DNA of 64,000 nt, taken from positions 744,001-808,000 of the forward strand of contig CAVSSX010000007.1 in the NCBI GenBank assembly GCA_963730735.1. The letters run 5' to 3'. The notes beneath the pieces are model-generated. The model was not told the DNA's origin, made no database searches, and saw nothing but the letters and a program-made list of their open reading frames with translations. The first letter of the stretch is position 1. Each line of letters begins with the position of its first letter. The position numbers were made by a program, and so were the translations under genes. This document shows, piece by piece, positions 36,752 to 44,847 of this stretch. The DNA is from CAVSSX01 sp963730735 (GTDB lineage: Bacteria > Actinomycetota > Acidimicrobiia > Acidimicrobiales > RAAP-2).

Positions 36752-37633
36752 GTGCTCGACTACCACCTGCACCTCTGGCCCCACGACGACCGCCGGGCCC
36801 CCCTCGACCTCGACCAGATCGCCGAGTACTGCCAGCGGGCCCAGGCCCAGGGGGTCACCGAGATCGCCCTGACCGAGCACCTGTTCCGGTTCCGCCAGGC
36901 CCGCCCCCTGATCGAAGGGCTGTGGGCCGACGAGCAGCCGGCCCTGCAGGCCTCGATGGCCGAGTACTGGGACTTCCACGCCCAGGCCGACCTCGACGAG
37001 TACGTCGAGTGTGCCCTGGCCGCCCGGGCGGCCGGCCTGCCGGTGGTCCTCGGGCTCGAGGTCGACCACTACCGCGGCCGCATGGACCAGGTGGCCGGGC
37101 TGCTGGCCGGCTACCCCTTCGACGTCCTGCTGGGCTCGGTGCACTGGCTCGGGGCGTGGCGCTTCGACGACATCGACGACCCGATCTCGATGGCCGAATG
37201 GTCGGCCCGCCGGGTCGACGCCTGTTGGGAGGGCTACACCGACGCCATCGAGGAGCTGGCGGCCAGCGGCGCCTGCGACGTCCTGGCCCACCCCGACCTC
37301 ATCAAGGTGGCCGGCTACCGGCCCGACAGCCCCGGGGAGTGGTGGGACCGCCTGGCCGAGGCGGCGGCCAGCTCGAAGATGGCCGCCGAGGTGTCCTCGG
37401 CCGGCTGGCGCAAGCCGGTCGGTGAGCAGTACCCGGCCCGGCCCCTGCTCGAGCGGTTCGTGGCCCACGGGGTGCCCCTGACCACGGCCTCCGACGCCCA
37501 CCACCTGCACCACGTGGCCGACCGGGCGGGGGAGCTGCGGGACCTGCTCGGCTCGGTCGGAGTGGGGTCGCTCCAGGGCTACCGGGCCCGCATTCCCTAT
37601 CGCGTCCCGGTGACCCCGGCGGCGGGCGGCTAG
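36752..37633 (+). CDS. PHP domain phosphoesterase (histidinol-phosphatase-like)
   Basis: A 293-residue metal-dependent PHP hydrolase. Metal ligands are visible as DYHLHLW, LTEHLF, GLEVDHY, GSVHWLG, LAHPDLI and SDAHHLHH, the complete trinuclear-site pattern of histidinol phosphatases of the HisK type. Either a histidine-biosynthesis phosphatase or a related phosphoesterase is possible, because no other his genes are in the window. GTG 36752 is the start; no upstream ATG is in frame. It is directly followed by pdtaS, 3 nt away. Confidence 0.82.
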   Translation: MLDYHLHLWPHDDRRAPLDLDQIAEYCQRAQAQGVTEIALTEHLFRFRQARPLIEGLWADEQPALQASMAEYWDFHAQADLDEYVECALAARAAGLPVVLGLEVDHYRGRMDQVAGLLAGYPFDVLLGSVHWLGAWRFDDIDDPISMAEWSARRVDACWEGYTDAIEELAASGACDVLAHPDLIKVAGYRPDSPGEWWDRLAEAAASSKMAAEVSSAGWRKPVGEQYPARPLLERFVAHGVPLTTASDAHHLHHVADRAGELRDLLGSVGVGSLQGYRARIPYRVPVTPAAGG

Positions 37634-37636
37634 CCG

Positions 37637-39157
37637 GTGGCCACGCTGGCCGAGCTGGCCGAGGCCCACGCCGACGTCTCGGCCGAGGCCCTGGGTCACC
37701 TCCAGCGCCTGCTCGGCTCCTGGAGCGTGCTGGCCGACCTGTCGTTCTCCGACCTGCTCTTGTTGGTCGACGACGCCTCCGACGCCGCCCACGACGGCGA
37801 CACCGGTCCGGAGCTGGTGGTGCTCGGGCAGATCCGGCCCTCCAACCGCCCCACCTTGCTCGAGCAGGACCTGGTCGGCCAGACGGTCAGCGAGTCGAAC
37901 TGGTCGCTCACCGCCTCGGCCCTCCACGACGGGACGGTCCAGCGGGGCCAGGTCCACCACGAGGGCCTCGGCGAGGCCGTGCTGGTCGAGAGCGTGCCGG
38001 TGCGCTTCGAGGGCTCGGTGGTGGCCGTCCTGGCCCGGCTCTCGTCGGTCCCCGTCCGGGGGCCGACGAGCCTGTACGAGCGGACCTACCTCGAGGTCTA
38101 CGAGCGACTGGCGGCCATGGTGGCCGAGTCGGCCTTCCCGTTCTCGGGCGAGGACGTGGCCGCCGAGGAGGCGCCCCGGGTCAGCGACGGGGTGGTGGTG
38201 GTCGATGCCGAGGGCCGGGTGGAGTTCGCCTCACCCAACGCCATGAACGCCTTCCACCGGATGGGGGTGTACTCCACCCCCGAGGGCCGCCGCTTCACCG
38301 ATCTGGGCATCGAGGAATCGGCCGTCGAGTGGGCCCTGGCCACCGGTCGGCCGGTGGTCGAGGAGGTCGAGCGGCGTCCTGACGTGAGCGTCCTCGTCCA
38401 CTGCGTCCCGCTGCTCTCCCACGGCTCGGTCACCGGGGCCATGATCCTGCTCCGCGACGTGACCGACGTCCGGCGGTTGGACCGGCTGCTCCTGTCGAAG
38501 GACGCCGCCATCCGCGAGGTCCACCACCGGGTGAAGAACAACCTCCAGACCATCTCGTCGCTGCTCAGCCTGCAGGCTCGGCGGGCCGAGCTGGGGGCCG
38601 GCCGGGAAGCCCTGCGGGAGGCCGAGCGCCGGGTCCGCTCGATCGCCCTGGTCCACGAGATCCTGTCCCGTGACCCGGGTGACCAGGTGCCCTTCAACGA
38701 CATCGTGACCTCGCTGGTCCAGATGGCCGAGGACTCGGTGGTCTCGGCCCGGCCGGTCGAGATCGTCGTCTCGGGCGACCTCGGGGACGTCTCGGCCGGG
38801 ATCGCCACGCCGCTGGCCGTGGTCCTGGCCGAGCTGCTGCAGAACGCCGTGGAGCACGCCTTCGACCCCGAGGCCGATGGCGGGGAGGGTGGGGACGACG
38901 GGGCCGACGAGCACATCGGGCACGTGCGGGTCACCCTGCTGCCCCGGGGGGCCGAGTTGCGGGTGGAGGTCCGCGACGACGGCCGCGGCCTGCCCGAGGA
39001 CTTCGACATCGGGCGGACGACCAGCCTCGGGCTCTCGATCGTCCGCGACCTGGTGATGAGCCAGCTCGGCGGGGTCATCACCATGACCCGGGGCGAGGGG
39101 GGCGTGGGCGCCCGAGCGGTCATCGACGTGCCCACCAAGGTGCCGGGGAGCCACTGA
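37637..39157 (+). CDS. pdtaS: PdtaS-type sensor histidine kinase
   Basis: A 506-residue soluble histidine kinase. An N-terminal GAF-like domain (about 1-160) is followed by a PAS domain (about 180-280, VVVVDAEGRVEFASPNAMNA), then a HisKA_2 domain with phospho-acceptor His near residue 295 in REVHHRVKNNLQTISSLL. The HATPase domain has LLQNAVEHAF, DDGRGLP and SLGLSIVRDLV. It matches mycobacterial PdtaS, whose partner PdtaR is an ANTAR-type antiterminator; no pdtaR is in this window. There are no membrane segments. GTG 37637 follows the PHP gene closely. It ends at a strong bidirectional terminator. Confidence 0.88.
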   Translation: MATLAELAEAHADVSAEALGHLQRLLGSWSVLADLSFSDLLLLVDDASDAAHDGDTGPELVVLGQIRPSNRPTLLEQDLVGQTVSESNWSLTASALHDGTVQRGQVHHEGLGEAVLVESVPVRFEGSVVAVLARLSSVPVRGPTSLYERTYLEVYERLAAMVAESAFPFSGEDVAAEEAPRVSDGVVVVDAEGRVEFASPNAMNAFHRMGVYSTPEGRRFTDLGIEESAVEWALATGRPVVEEVERRPDVSVLVHCVPLLSHGSVTGAMILLRDVTDVRRLDRLLLSKDAAIREVHHRVKNNLQTISSLLSLQARRAELGAGREALREAERRVRSIALVHEILSRDPGDQVPFNDIVTSLVQMAEDSVVSARPVEIVVSGDLGDVSAGIATPLAVVLAELLQNAVEHAFDPEADGGEGGDDGADEHIGHVRVTLLPRGAELRVEVRDDGRGLPEDFDIGRTTSLGLSIVRDLVMSQLGGVITMTRGEGGVGARAVIDVPTKVPGSH

Positions 39158-39184
39158 GGCGACCGGCCCGCCGCCGGACAGACC

Positions 39185-39211
39185 ACCGCCCCGCCGGGGT
39201 GGCGGGGCGGT
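39185..39211. terminator. bidirectional terminator hairpin between pdtaS and whiB
   Basis: An 11-bp stem, ACCGCCCCGCC and GGCGGGGCGGT, with a 5-nt loop GGGGT lies 27 nt after pdtaS. It is 26 nt beyond the whiB stop on the other strand. It is the strongest hairpin I found in the window. Confidence 0.6.
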
Positions 39212-39237
39212 TCAAGAACTGCGGGAAGGTGGGCTGG

Positions 39238-39528
39238 TCAGGAGGCCCGGCGGCGGGCGGCCAGCCATGCCTTGCGGAGCTTTCGGCGTTCCTCCTCCGA
39301 GGTGCCGCCCCAGACGCCCGACTCCTGGTTGGTCGCCAGGGCGAAGTCGAGGCACGGTTCCTGGGCCTCGCACGAGAGACAGACCCGCTTGGCTGCGTCG
39401 ATCTGGTCGATTGCTGGTCCGGTCGTACCGACTGGGAAGAAGAGGTCGGGTTCTGTTTTGCGGCAGGCGGCGACTCGTCGCCAATCGTCCGCGTCCCAGT
39501 CGACCGTCCGGTTCCACATGAGCGCCAT
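39238..39528 (-). CDS. WhiB family Fe-S transcriptional regulator
   Basis: A 96-residue WhiB-like protein. Cys22, Cys50, Cys53 and Cys59 (C-x27-C-x2-C-x5-C) ligate a 4Fe-4S cluster that senses NO or O2. The turn GVWGGTSEEERRK precedes a basic DNA-contact tail RKAWLAARRRAS. WRRVAACRKTEPDLFFPVG is typical of the WhiB1/WhiB2 branch, and the exact class is uncertain. ATG 39528 is chosen, with an internal Met4 as alternative; GGAGGACCAGAG gives a ribosome-binding site. A CRP-consensus palindrome lies 22 nt upstream. Confidence 0.92.
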   Translation of the reverse strand: MALMWNRTVDWDADDWRRVAACRKTEPDLFFPVGTTGPAIDQIDAAKRVCLSCEAQEPCLDFALATNQESGVWGGTSEEERRKLRKAWLAARRRAS

Positions 39529-39550
39529 CTCTGGTCCTCCACCCACGAGG

Positions 39551-39568
39551 TTGTGATCCAATTCACAA
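39551..39568. promoter_or_regulatory. CRP-type operator upstream of whiB
   Basis: TTGTGATCCAATTCACAA is a perfect palindrome (TGTGA-N6-TCACA). This is the cAMP receptor protein consensus used in E. coli and by mycobacterial CRP at whiB1. A minus-strand -10 candidate TACCTT (reverse of 39582-39587) lies just upstream of it. The site would then sit at the start of transcription and act as a block, unless the real promoter differs. Confidence 0.6.
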
Positions 39569-39799
39569 GATGCGCCCCCAAAAGGTAGCGGTCCCTGAAA
39601 AGGAATTTGACTTCTGCAGGTTAACGGTGCCGACACACGATTGCAAGGGGTCGGCCAGCCTCGTCGCCACGCCGTCGGAGTTGCCACGGGCCGGTGGCGT
39701 GCGATCTGATGGGCGCTCCGGACCCGGGCGACCGACCCAGGCGTCGACCACGAGAGGCGAGACCCCGATGCCGTCCGCGACCGCCGTGCGCCGCCGCCG
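39569..39799. other. divergent whiB/glycerophosphodiesterase intergenic region
   Basis: This stretch of 231 nt is unusually AT-rich in its first 70 bases and probably holds the whiB promoter. I see no gene, repeat or hairpin in it. Confidence 0.35.
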
Positions 39800-40486
39800 G
39801 TGACGGCCGTCCTCGCCCATCGGGGGTACACCGACGGCGTGGCCGAGAACACCCTCGAGGCCTTCGCCGAGGCCCGCCGGCTCGGGGCCGACGGGGTGGA
39901 GCTCGACGTCCGTCGGAGTGCCGACGGCGCCCTGGTGGTCCACCACGACCCGGTGATCCCCGGCGTGGGCCCGGTGGCCGAGGCCCGGGTACGGGACCTG
40001 CCCAAGCACGTCCCGCTGCTGGCCGAAGCGCTGGACGCCTGCCCCGGGCTGCTGGTCAACGTCGAGATAAAGAACGACCCCGAGGAGCCGGGCTACGACC
40101 CCGAGCAGTGGATCGCCCGGGCCGTGGCCGATCTGGCCGCCCGGCCGGACTGGGCCGACCGCATCCTCGTGTCGTCGTTCACCAGCGCCACCCTCGATGC
40201 CGTGCTGGAGGCCAACGGCGGCCTCGACGTCGGCTGGCTGCTGACGGTGGCCACCGACGTGGCCGGCGCCGTCGACCGGGCCGCCGACGCCGGCTACCGG
40301 GCCGTCCACCCCTTCGTGGCCCGCACGGACGCCCAGGTGGTCGACCGGGCCCACGCTGCCGGGCTCAGGGTCAACGTCTGGACGGTCAACCACCCCGACG
40401 ACCTGCGCAAAATGGTGGCCATCGGGGCGGACGCGGTCATCACCGACCGGCTGGAGGACGCCCTGGCCATCGCCCGGCCCCGCTGA
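39800..40486 (+). CDS. glycerophosphodiester phosphodiesterase
   Basis: A 228-residue GDPD-family TIM-barrel enzyme cleaving glycerophosphodiesters to glycerol-3-phosphate and an alcohol. The signature residues are present in order: LAHRGYTD (HR), AENTLEAF (EN), GVELDVRRS (E-x-D), VVHHDPVI (HD), then NVEIKND and the C-terminal VNVWTVNHPDD. There is no signal peptide, so it is probably cytoplasmic. The GTG at 39800 fits the short N terminus usual for this branch. It is 108 nt before etfB, with no obvious functional link. Confidence 0.9.
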   Translation: MTAVLAHRGYTDGVAENTLEAFAEARRLGADGVELDVRRSADGALVVHHDPVIPGVGPVAEARVRDLPKHVPLLAEALDACPGLLVNVEIKNDPEEPGYDPEQWIARAVADLAARPDWADRILVSSFTSATLDAVLEANGGLDVGWLLTVATDVAGAVDRAADAGYRAVHPFVARTDAQVVDRAHAAGLRVNVWTVNHPDDLRKMVAIGADAVITDRLEDALAIARPR

Positions 40487-40593
40487 TCCGACCCGGCGCC
40501 GTCCGGGGTGGTGCGGTCCGCTGAGCTGGGGGCACGGCGGTAGCGATACAGTCGGAATGGCGTAACACCGTCCGGTCGTCAACAATCAGGACC

Positions 40594-41373
40594 ATGAACG
40601 TTGTCGTCTGTGTGAAGCAGATCCCCGATCCCGCCGCGCCGGGATCGCTCGATCCCACCACCCATACCCTGAATCGCTCCGGCAAGCTGATCCTCGATGA
40701 TTCCGACGCCTACGGCGTGGAAATGGCGTTGCAGCTGGCCCCGACCGACGCCGGGAACGTGGTCACCCTGGTCTCGATGGCCCCCAACGGTGAGACCTCG
40801 GGTCTCCGGACGGCGCTGGCCATGGGGGCCTCGCAGGCCATCTTGGTCAGCGACCCGGTCCTGGCCGGGAGCGACGCCCTCGGCACGGCCAAGGTCCTGG
40901 CGGCGGCGATCAAGCGGGCCGAGCCCGACCTGGTCATCGCGGCCACCGAGTCGACCGACGGCTACACCGGCACGCTGCCGGTGCAGGTGGCCGAGCTCCT
41001 GGGCTTCCCCTCGGTGACCTTCGCCAAGAAGGTCGAGATCGACGGCTCGTCGGTCAAGGTCGAGCGGCAGACCGAGGCCGGGTTCGACGAGGTGGAGAGC
41101 CCGCTGCCGGCCGTCGTCACGGTGACCGCCGGGGTGGTCGAGCCCCGGTACCCGTCGTTCAAGGGGATCATGGCGGCCAAGTCCAAGCCGGTCGACAACG
41201 TGACCGTCGCCGACCTGGGCATCGACGCATCGCAGGTGGGGCCGGACGGCGCCCGCCAGACCATCACCAGCGTGGTGGAGTCCGAGGCCCGCAAGGCCGG
41301 AGAAATCGTGGTCGACGAAGGTGACGGCGCCGAGCGCGTCGTGGCCTTCTTCGAGCAGATCAAGGTCATCTGA
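40594..41373 (+). CDS. etfB: electron transfer flavoprotein beta subunit
   Basis: A 259-residue EtfB subunit that binds AMP and, with EtfA, accepts electrons from acyl-CoA dehydrogenases. MNVVVCVKQIPDP is the canonical start, and DAYGVEMALQL and the AMP-loop region ESTDGYTGTLPVQVAELLG are conserved. The ATG at 40594 follows CAGGACC. A TACAGT hexamer about 40 nt upstream may be the -10. Its stop is 16 nt before etfA, forming a two-gene operon. The acyl-CoA dehydrogenase at 12.2 kb is a likely donor. Confidence 0.95.
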   Translation: MNVVVCVKQIPDPAAPGSLDPTTHTLNRSGKLILDDSDAYGVEMALQLAPTDAGNVVTLVSMAPNGETSGLRTALAMGASQAILVSDPVLAGSDALGTAKVLAAAIKRAEPDLVIAATESTDGYTGTLPVQVAELLGFPSVTFAKKVEIDGSSVKVERQTEAGFDEVESPLPAVVTVTAGVVEPRYPSFKGIMAAKSKPVDNVTVADLGIDASQVGPDGARQTITSVVESEARKAGEIVVDEGDGAERVVAFFEQIKVI

Positions 41374-41389
41374 GGAGCGTTTGTCCACC

Positions 41390-42361
41390 ATGTCGACTGA
41401 CAAGATCTGGGTACTGGCCGAGGCGGGAGAGTCCGGCCCGACCCCCATCACCCTCGAGCTGCTGACCGAGGCCCGTGCCCTGGGCACGACGGTCGAGGCG
41501 GTCACCTGGGGTTCCGACACGGCGTCGTTGGCCGCCGCCCTCGGTGAGTACGGTGCCACCACCGTCCACGACGTGGGCGATCTCGGCGGCGTGCTGCCCG
41601 GCGTGCCGGTGGCGGCGGCCATCGCCGCCGCCGTCCAGGCCGGCTCGGGCCCCGACGCCCTGCTCATCCCGGCCACCTACGACGGCCGTGACGTCGCCGG
41701 TCGCCTGTCGGTCCGGCTCGACCGGCCGGTGCTCACCAACATCGTCGGCATGACGGCGGACGGTGGGACCATCTCGACCGAGCACGCCATCTTCGGCGGC
41801 AGCCAGGTCCTGACGGCCAGCTTCTCGGGCGAGGGACTCGGGATCTACGTGATCCGGGCCAAGTCGTTCGTGGCCGAGCCGAGTGGCGGGGCCCCGGCCG
41901 CCGTCAGCCCGTTGGCCGTGCCCGACGTGGCCGCGACCAACACGGCCAAGGTCCTGGCCCGGCACGCCGAGGAGCGCACCGGTCCGAAGCTCGACGAGGC
42001 CAGCGTGGTCGTCTCGGGTGGCCGAGGGCTCGGCGGTGCCGAGAACTACGCACTGATCGAGCAACTGGCCTCGTTGCTGCACGGCGCCGCCGGGGCCAGC
42101 CGGGCCATCGTCGACGCCGGGTGGGTGCCCTACTCGCACCAGGTCGGTCAGACCGGCAAGACGGTGAAGCCCACCGTCTACGTGGCCTGCGGCATCTCCG
42201 GGGCGACCCAGCACCTGGTGGGCATGAAGGGCTCGAAGAACATCGTGGCCATCAACAAGGACCAGGATGCGCCGATCTTCTCGGTGGCCGACCTCGGCAT
42301 CGTGGGCGACGTCCACAAGGTGCTCCCGGCCCTGATCGAGGCCCTCAAAGCCAAGAGCTGA
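41390..42361 (+). CDS. etfA: electron transfer flavoprotein alpha subunit
   Basis: A 323-residue EtfA subunit. The C-terminal FAD-binding domain shows VVSGGRGLGGAENYALIEQL, then SHQVGQTGKTVKPTVYVACG and ISGATQHLVGMKGSKNIVAI. Electrons pass to ETF:quinone oxidoreductase. ATG 41390 has TGAGGAG 12 nt upstream. A TTG at 41381 in frame is closer to that site and cannot be excluded. The gene is followed by a strong hairpin. Confidence 0.95.
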   Translation: MSTDKIWVLAEAGESGPTPITLELLTEARALGTTVEAVTWGSDTASLAAALGEYGATTVHDVGDLGGVLPGVPVAAAIAAAVQAGSGPDALLIPATYDGRDVAGRLSVRLDRPVLTNIVGMTADGGTISTEHAIFGGSQVLTASFSGEGLGIYVIRAKSFVAEPSGGAPAAVSPLAVPDVAATNTAKVLARHAEERTGPKLDEASVVVSGGRGLGGAENYALIEQLASLLHGAAGASRAIVDAGWVPYSHQVGQTGKTVKPTVYVACGISGATQHLVGMKGSKNIVAINKDQDAPIFSVADLGIVGDVHKVLPALIEALKAKS

Positions 42362-42365
42362 GCAC

Positions 42366-42390
42366 TCGCCGTCGGCCCGGCCGACGGCGA
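42366..42390 (+). terminator. terminator hairpin after etfA
   Basis: Perfect 10-bp arms TCGCCGTCGG and CCGACGGCGA enclose a 5-nt loop CCCGG, 4 nt after the etfA stop. Confidence 0.6.
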
Positions 42391-42401
42391 ACCGGCGACG
42401 G

Positions 42402-42443
42402 ACGACGAAGGCGACCGTTGGGTCGCGCCCAGGGTTTCGTCGT
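42402..42443 (-). terminator. hairpin after the permease remnant
   Basis: Arms ACGACGAA and TTCGTCGT enclose a 26-nt loop. That loop contains a second possible stem (GCGACC with GGTCGC). On the minus strand the hairpin begins 8 nt after the permease stop. Confidence 0.35.
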
Positions 42444-42451
42444 TGGCCCGA

Positions 42452-43669
42452 CTACGGCGCCGGGACGGTGTCGTCGGTCGCCGACGCCGGCGGCACCACG
42501 TCGGTCACGTCGAGTGACTCCGTGCGGGCCAGGTCGGGGTTGACGGCCAGGTCGGCCAACTCCATGCTGGCCGGCCGTCGCCCCTTGGTCAGGAAGGCCA
42601 CGCCGAACCCGACCGCCAGCCAGATGACGGCGAACCACGGGGCCAGGATCGTCGGGCTGGTCACTTTGTCGAACGAAGCGAAGATGGCGCCGGCCGTCAT
42701 GACGATGGCCACCACGGCCGAGACCACCAGCCAGAAGCGTCCGGTCGTGCGCCCGAACGACCGCAGCGAGCCCACCGACACGAAGAGATAGACGACGACC
42801 AAGGCGAACCCGCCGAACGTCGAACCCCACGAGAACATGGCGAAGTAGTGGGGCGTGGACGGCAGGGCGAAGAGCCCGGTCCAGAACTGGTTGAGCAGCA
42901 GGGCGACGAGGGCGGCGCCGATGACCAGCAGGGTGGCCCCGAGGGGGGTGCCGTGGCGCTTGGAGACGGTGGCCAGGGGCGCCGGGAGCCGCCGGTCTCG
43001 GCCCATGGCGAAGATCCCGCGTGAGGCGGCGACGGCCGACCCGATGGCCACCGCCAGCATGTCGAAGAGCACCACCAGCTCGAGCAGTCGGTCGATCCAG
43101 GTCCCGCCGTACCCACCGGTCTTGGAGGACCCGCCCAGGGCGAAGAGCGGCGCCGAGGCGGCGCTGGTGATGGCCTTGAGGCTGTAGTGGAAGCCGGCCA
43201 CCTCCACGTAGGCGGCCAGGACGAAGAACACGGCGGCGATGCCGGCGGTCAGCATCACGGCGATGGGCACGGACCGACGGGGGTTCGGTGTCTCCTCGGC
43301 CAGGTTGGCCGCCGTCTCGAAGCCGACGAAGAGCAGCACCCCGTAGAGGACCCCGAAGAAGATCCCCGACCACCCGTCGGCGGCCGAGGAGGGCTTGAAC
43401 GGCGCCACGCTGTTGCCGTGGCCCAGTTTCACGATGACGGTGAGGAAGAAGGCCAGGACCACCAGGATGGAGATCAGGGCCAGCACGAACTGGGCCCGGG
43501 TGGAGATCCGGACACCGAAGTACATGACCGCCAGGAGCCCGGCGATGACGAACAACGTCCAGGTCCACGAAGGCAGCGGGTTCACCTTGAACTCCGAGGC
43601 GATGGTGCTCTGGATGTACCCCCCGATGAGCAGGATGATGCCCACGCAGAGGATGAGGATGCCCGAGTT
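42452..43669 (-). pseudogene. APC family amino acid permease, 5'-truncated
   Basis: The remaining 405 codons encode about nine membrane helices of an APC-superfamily permease. VLYGVLLFVGFETAANLAEE is the signature helix 6 region with the GFE motif. RRSVPIAVML and AAVASRGIFAMGRDR-like sequence (SRGIFAMGRDRRLP) follow. Family members have about 480-520 residues, so the first 120-150 residues, including helix 1 with its substrate-binding glycine loop, are missing. Upstream the frame meets TAG at 43672, exactly where the repeat protein begins on the other strand. A GTG at 43645 could initiate, but the product would lack the core binding site. Deletion or misassembly is the likely cause. Confidence 0.8.
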
Positions 43670-44312
43670 CTACGGCTCGATGGGCGGCAAGCCCCTGAAC
43701 CAGCCCGAAGTGGGCATGGCCGCCACGCCCGACGGCCGGGGCTATTGGTTGGTGGCCGCCGACGGGGGCGTCTTCGCCTTCGGCGACGCCCCGTTCTACG
43801 GCTCGATGGGGTCGCGCTCGTTGCACCGTCCCATGGTGGGCATGGCCCCCACGCCCGACGGCCGGGGCTATTGGTTGGTGGCCGCCGACGGCGGGATCTT
43901 CGCCTTCGGCGATGCCCCCTTCTACGGCTCGATGGGCGGCAAGCGCTCGTTGCACCGTCCCATGGTGGGCATGGCCCCCACCCCCGACGGCCGGGGCTAT
44001 TGGTTGGTGGCCGCCGACGGGGGCGTCTTCTCTTTCGGCGACGCCGCGTTCTACGGTTCGATGGTCGGTCGGACGCTGAACCAGCCGGTCGTCGGCATGG
44101 CGGCCAGCGCCGATGGCCGCGGCTACTGGTTGACGGCCGCCGACGGCGGCGTCTTCGCGTTCGGCGACGCCCCGTTCCAGGGCTCGATGGGGGGCCGACC
44201 GCTCTACCGGCCGGCGGTGGGCATGGCCGCCGATCCGGCCGGTGGCTACTGGTTGACGGCCGCCGACGGCGGGGTCTTCGCCTTCGACGCCCCGTTCCTC
44301 GGGAGGTCGTGA
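43659..44312 (+). pseudogene. GYWL/DGG-repeat protein, 5'-truncated
   Basis: This 217-codon stretch encodes five units of about 42 residues. Each has the pattern FYGSMGG...VGMA.TPDGRGYWLVAADGG(V/I)FAFGDAP. There is no signal peptide or anchor, and coding resemblance starts abruptly in mid-repeat at about 43665. The C terminus (VFAFDAPFLGRS) looks natural. Intact relatives are secreted and often end in an enzymatic domain, as in the gene at 61.7 kb. The ATG at 43659 belongs to the junction and is unlikely to be the original start. Confidence 0.75.
43665..44295 (+). repeat. tandem 123-129-bp coding repeats, five copies
   Basis: The first three copies are almost identical at the nucleotide level, sharing GGCTATTGGTTGGTGGCCGC and its flanks. 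Copies four and five have diverged. This indicates recent tandem duplication and makes the area prone to assembly collapse. Confidence 0.8.
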
Positions 44313-44847
44313 CAGGTGATGACCGGGTTCCGAATTCGACGTAGCTGGTCGGCCGTGATGACCGCAGCCGCGGCGGCCGGCACGTGGTGGGTCCTGCGGA
44401 CGCCCCGACGGGCGGGGGACGAGCCGGGGAACGGGCCCGGCCGAACCGCGTCGAGGTCCGCGTGGCCCCCCGACCACGGGCCACCCCTCGCTGCCGCCAC
44501 GGCAGGCGGGAGCCGGGGGCCGCGCCGCCACCGGCGCCGACGACCGGTCGTCATCGCACTCGGCGGCCCCGGCACGGCGGAAACCAGTCGTTCCCCGGCC
44601 ACGCCGGCTAGGCGACGCACCGCCGCCGGGCGACCCGGCGATCGCCCCGTCCGTCGGCCGGCCGACTCGGGGGTCAGCGTCACGACCGGGCGTCGGGGTT
44701 CGGGCCGCCCGAGTGGACCGCCGGTGGGGCGGGGCGACCGGGCCCGATCGGGTAGGGGAGGGACCCACCCTCCCTGGTAGCCGAAGGGCCGCGCTGGGCG
44801 CGTCGGGCAGCGGTACAGTCGGCCAGCCGTCCCCCACCCAAGGCCCG
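44313..44847. other. low-confidence region before the MBOAT gene
   Basis: A GTG/ATG frame at 44316-44780 would encode 154 residues. It begins MMTGFRIRRSWSAVM and then has an alanine-rich hydrophobic stretch, but it soon becomes Arg/Pro/Gly-rich in a way typical of random high-GC frames. I do not call it a gene. TACAGT at 44814-44819 is a plausible -10 for the MBOAT gene, with a leader of about 20 nt. Confidence 0.3.

Noticed and set aside
44316..44780. Possible 154-residue gene between the repeat remnant and the MBOAT gene
   Set aside because: Only the first 30 codons look protein-like. The rest has random high-GC composition and no ribosome-binding site.
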